Positions 9,701 to 11,982 of a DNA stretch of 11,982 nucleotides are shown one piece after another. The stretch is taken from positions 3,193 to 15,174 of the forward strand of contig NAOQ01001058.1 in the NCBI GenBank assembly GCA_002751075.1, in the 5' to 3' direction. Under the pieces are notes generated by a model, which was not told where the DNA came from, did no database searches, and worked only from the letters and a program-made list of their open reading frames with translations. Positions within the stretch are counted from its first letter, which is position 1. Each line of letters opens with the position of its first letter. This DNA comes from Ichthyophonus hoferi. Lineage: Eukaryota; Opisthokonta; Ichthyosporea; Ichthyophonida; Ichthyophonidae. The translations under genes and the position numbers were made by a program.

Positions 9701-11774
9701 AGAGTGAGAGATAAATAGAGTTATATTGATATAGCAATATATTTAGATATATGTATACACATAAATGCATATATGCGTGCTATAACAGGCTATTATGAGT
9801 GGAGGACCTATACGTACGAGTGTTTATATAAAGGCATATATAGTACTTATAAGTTTGTAATAATTCATGGACATGTATGCATAAATATATGTTAAATAAG
9901 TGCTTGCTTTAAACCAAGTCTGGAGATAGAAGAAAATCCAAATAAAACAATTGTAGGTATATGAGGTCATTTAAATAATCACAGTAAGGAGTTTTATTTG
10001 GATGTACATTCTATTAAACGTTAAAAAACACATTTGAATTATACTTTGGTACTATCTGACCATCCTATCATATATACATATATACCTACCTTTCTTGCAC
10101 GCACATCCACTCCCTTCCCCTTGTAACCTTCCTTATTTAGAATCCATACCAGGACACCATTACCACAGCCTAGATCGATAAATGACTACGTGGCAACCAT
10201 CCAATCTACCGTTAGTACTTAATTACAGACTATTCATTAATGACCTTGATTGGTGTAAAATAAAAGACCTATGAAAAAAGAGAGCCAATCAAAAGCTTTT
10301 TTATTAAAAAATTGCCAATAGGATGAAAGATAATACACCATAAGAAGTTATTATAGGTGCCTCCATTAAAGGACGGGAAATTTGTTAAAACATATGTAAG
10401 GAAGTTAAACTAAGAATAAAAAATAATATTTCATATGCGCGTATTAATTTTAAAGTCAATTTTAAAATAAAAATACATGGTATTGACCCAATGGGGGAAG
10501 GGGGGTAGCAACCAACCGGTTTCTTGTTAGGTGTGTCTGGCGCACCACATTGCTCCCATAGACAGATTAAATAAGCCGCAATAGAAACATCTTCAAACAC
10601 GTACTTCTGAGGGTCTATATTGGAAGAGTGAGAGAGGGCCAGGTATGTATGTATGCATGCATGTAGGTAGGTAGATAGGTAGGTAGGTATGAGTGAGTGC
10701 AGATATATACCCCAATCTATCCTAATACAAATCTAAAGCTAGAGACAAGCAGAATAGTATATAGCTGCTGTATAAAAGTATGCTTATAGAGGTGACAATG
10801 CATATGGCTGTGTGTGTTATTGGGTCAAGGTCAGGGGGAGTCAATATAACAGTATATAGTAAATGGTGTAAATATAATGGTCCAATCACCGTATATATAC
10901 ATATACGGTATACATCTTTCCATATATAGATATAAAGAAAGTATATTAATATATATGTGATATAACCTTATAGGAATCTATAAAAGAATTATAATACATC
11001 AAATATATTGGAGAACTCTTTATAAGTAGCTAGTAGAGGAAAGATTGAACCAATCATATCATATCATTACCTGTACATTCTGGCCAGTTTTCCACCAGAT
11101 ACTATAGGTAGGTAGATGTCAGTGTATATATATGGATACATGTATGATAGTATGATAGTGTGTATAATAGTATGTATGGATGTATGTAGGTAGGTAGGTA
11201 GGTATGTATTAAAAGAAGCAATTAAGATCTAAGCACAGCCAATAACTACACACCTTTATGCTAAATGCAAGGCTAATCAGCACACGTTAACAATATAGAC
11301 CCTCATGTAAAATAGTTTAAACAGGCGATATTATCCTCCTATCCATATACGGATATATCGATCATTAGTAATTGGATAGAAAAGATATTATAATACATAT
11401 ATAAAGGTATATACTAAGTGAGTATAGCAGTATACATATAGGGTATCCATGTAATGTATACACTATATAACCTATAATGAGTACGATATATACATGCTAT
11501 ATACACTATACCTACAATAAGCAATACATAACAGCCACAATACACAATACATATAGCTATACCCATGCTCACTTCCACCTACCATTCCATACAGCTTCTT
11601 TAATCTTAAATACACCTTACTGAACCTATCTAAGTCGACTATATTCACACGCGGCGCCTTGGACTCCCCACTGTCATACATCTGTCCCCATCGCATAAGC
11701 TTAACCGCTAATTTCTCGGCCACCCATTGGCCACTGGTATCGTCTGAACCAATCACCTGTACTGTGATAGTGGC
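6723..11774 (-). CDS. TRMT44: tRNA (uridine-44 2'-O) methyltransferase, TRM44/TRMT44 family, twelve exons, 5' partial
   Basis: Exons in coding order: 11774-11583, 11101-11071, 10614-10517, 10185-10090, 9694-9550, 9114-9005, 8793-8653, 8440-8377, 7972-7837, 7677-7613, 7408-7322, 6898-6723 (TGA). They total 1341 bases, 446 residues, with consistent phases. The family 2'-O-methylates U44 of tRNA-Ser in yeast using SAM. Visible marks: [20 protein letters not shown] (70-89), SAM motif DLGCGNG (111-117), [13 protein letters not shown] (170-182), PCC (196-198), LRIPSTKR (239-246), FQARK then VRNC (277-289), [10 protein letters not shown] (344-353), MRDW (364-367) and a C-terminal CCCH-type cluster, C398-X9-C408-X6-C415-X3-H419. 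Human and yeast proteins are about 757 and 567 residues, so one to three hundred N-terminal residues lie off the right edge. Odd points: a 31-base exon 2, a GTTGGT donor after exon 3, and a purine-rich acceptor before exon 11. Exon 8 could start 27 bases later; FQAR homology favours the longer form. Confidence 0.95.
6912..7120. repeat. Imperfect ~60 bp tandem repeat in TRM44 intron 11
   Basis: The phrase GTTATGATTGGATAGAAT or a close variant recurs at about 6915, 6980, 7040 and 7097, spaced 65, 60 and 57 bases. Between the first two is a cluster of TTTTAAAATA decamers (6926-6966). The intron spans 6899-7321. Confidence 0.5.
7195..7312. repeat. Low-complexity TAT/GTAT tract in TRM44 intron 11
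   Basis: Nearly pure A/T with recurrent TATTGTAT and TATAATAT words and several self-complementary segments, ending at the splice donor of exon 11. An 80-codon open frame across it is an artefact of composition. Confidence 0.7.
7464..7608. repeat. Inverted repeat joining donor region and middle of TRM44 intron 10
   Basis: GCCAATCA at 7464-7471 and TGATTGGC at 7601-7608 are exact reverse complements, 129 bases apart. The right arm starts at intron position 5, directly after the GTAA of the donor (donor GT is 7612-7611). Folding of the pre-mRNA could therefore bring the donor close to the middle of the intron. A CTAAC branch-like element lies at 7431-7427, about 20 bases before the acceptor. 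Confidence 0.45.
7684..7740. repeat. GTAG/CTAC tetranucleotide microsatellite at a TRM44 acceptor
   Basis: About a dozen GGTA/GTAG units on the + strand, reading as CTAC units on the TRM44 sense strand. It occupies the last part of intron 9, with its left edge about six bases from the acceptor of the exon starting at 7677, so it stands where a pyrimidine-rich tract is expected. Confidence 0.85.
8243..8261. repeat. (TA)n microsatellite in TRM44 intron 8
   Basis: Run of about nine TA dinucleotides within the intron 7973-8376. The rest of that intron shows nothing else recognisable. Confidence 0.8.
8963..9004. repeat. (ATAC)n / (GTAT)n microsatellite carrying the exon 6 splice donor
   Basis: About nine ATAC units on the + strand, reading as GTAT on the TRM44 strand. 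The last exon 6 codon AAG ends at 9005 and the intron opens directly with the first GTAT unit, so the 5' splice site is itself the end of the microsatellite and every following unit also matches GTATGT. Confidence 0.9.
9261..9348. repeat. Exact 44-bp tandem duplication in TRM44 intron 5
   Basis: Copies at 9261-9304 and 9305-9348 are identical, followed by the first eleven bases of a third copy (9349-9359). The unit is A/T-rich and contains TATTGTATTGTATTATACC. Perfect identity suggests a recent event. Confidence 0.9.
10246..10292. repeat. TTGATTGG/CCAATCAA hairpin in TRM44 intron 3
   Basis: TTGATTGG at 10246-10253 and CCAATCAA at 10285-10292 form a perfect 8-bp inverted repeat with a 31-base loop, about 60 bases upstream of the acceptor of the exon starting at 10185. 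Confidence 0.5.
10642..10690. repeat. Mixed GTAT/GTAG tetranucleotide microsatellite in TRM44 intron 2
   Basis: TATG units pass into GCATGCATG and then TAGG units on the + strand; on the TRM44 strand these are CTAC and CATAC runs lying roughly 30 to 75 bases before the acceptor of the exon starting at 10614. Confidence 0.85.
10888..10909. repeat. Perfect 8-bp hairpin in TRM44 intron 2
   Basis: ACCGTATA and TATACGGT flank a six-base loop. It directly overlaps the end of a CCAATCA motif (10882-10888). It is short and AT-rich, so it may be chance. Confidence 0.4.
11140..11208. repeat. GTAT/GTAG microsatellite in TRM44 intron 1
   Basis: ATGATAGT and TATG units end in four TAGG units (about 11185-11203) on the + strand; CTAC on the TRM44 strand. 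It lies about 85 bases before the acceptor of the 31-base exon 2. That acceptor is itself preceded by CTACCTACCTATAG. Confidence 0.8.
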
Positions 11775-11982
11775 CTGGGATAAAATCAAGTAGGGTTAGC
11801 GAATGAAAAGAAAGACTTGCGTGAAACAAGATTAGAATAGGTGATATAAAATATAATACCCAATCATGATCTATTTATATGGTACAAATCAATTTAAATA
11901 TGCAATTATAATAGGAAGGAATACAGTAATACCAATATACGTGTACCCTGTCTTGTGGATGTATGTATGTATGTATGTATGT
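11775..11982 (-). other. Partial intron upstream of the first visible TRM44 exon
   Basis: No exon was recognised between the acceptor at 11776-11775 and the window edge. It holds CCAATCA at 11860-11866 and ends in a (GTAT)n run (about 11955-11982). The upstream TRM44 exons must lie to the right of the window. Confidence 0.5.

Overview
This is an intron-rich, AT-rich nuclear eukaryotic fragment. Coding pieces are short exons bounded by GT-AG introns of about 150 to 890 bases, the standard stop codons are used, and introns and spacers are full of tetranucleotide and (TA)n-type microsatellites. I cannot name the organism. Intron size and density argue against ascomycete or basidiomycete fungi, and fit protists, early-diverging fungi or early-branching animals. 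No ribosomal RNA, complete tRNA, CRISPR array, bacterial operon, retrovirus or LTR element was seen.

Layout: (1) Positions 1-3271, + strand: six exons of a spherulin-4 family gene (GH135-like glycoside hydrolase), 320 residues in the window, with the 5' end beyond the left edge. All splice phases agree. (2) Positions 3272-6722: a 3.45 kb spacer between convergent genes. It holds a poly-T tract, a probable tRNA-derived SINE fragment on the - strand, weak tandem repeats, a CpG-rich patch with two GCATGCGC elements, a diverged tandem duplication of coding-looking DNA (5235-5735 and 5785-6080), and a CCAAT/TATA cluster. (3) Positions 11774-6723, - strand: twelve exons of a TRM44/TRMT44-type tRNA (uridine-44 2'-O) methyltransferase. 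The 446 residues seen include the SAM-binding motif and a C-terminal CCCH-type cysteine/histidine cluster; the N-terminus lies beyond the right edge. Phases are consistent across all eleven internal introns.

The two genes show no functional connection: one is a probable carbohydrate-active enzyme, the other a tRNA-modification enzyme. They converge tail to tail. The most unusual signals outside the genes are a strong excess of the heptamer CCAATCA/TGATTGG confined to the right half (13 copies in the TRM44 locus, none in the first 5.78 kb), tetranucleotide microsatellites placed on or near splice sites of TRM44, and the duplicated coding-like block in the spacer. I did not find a convincing new multi-gene system.
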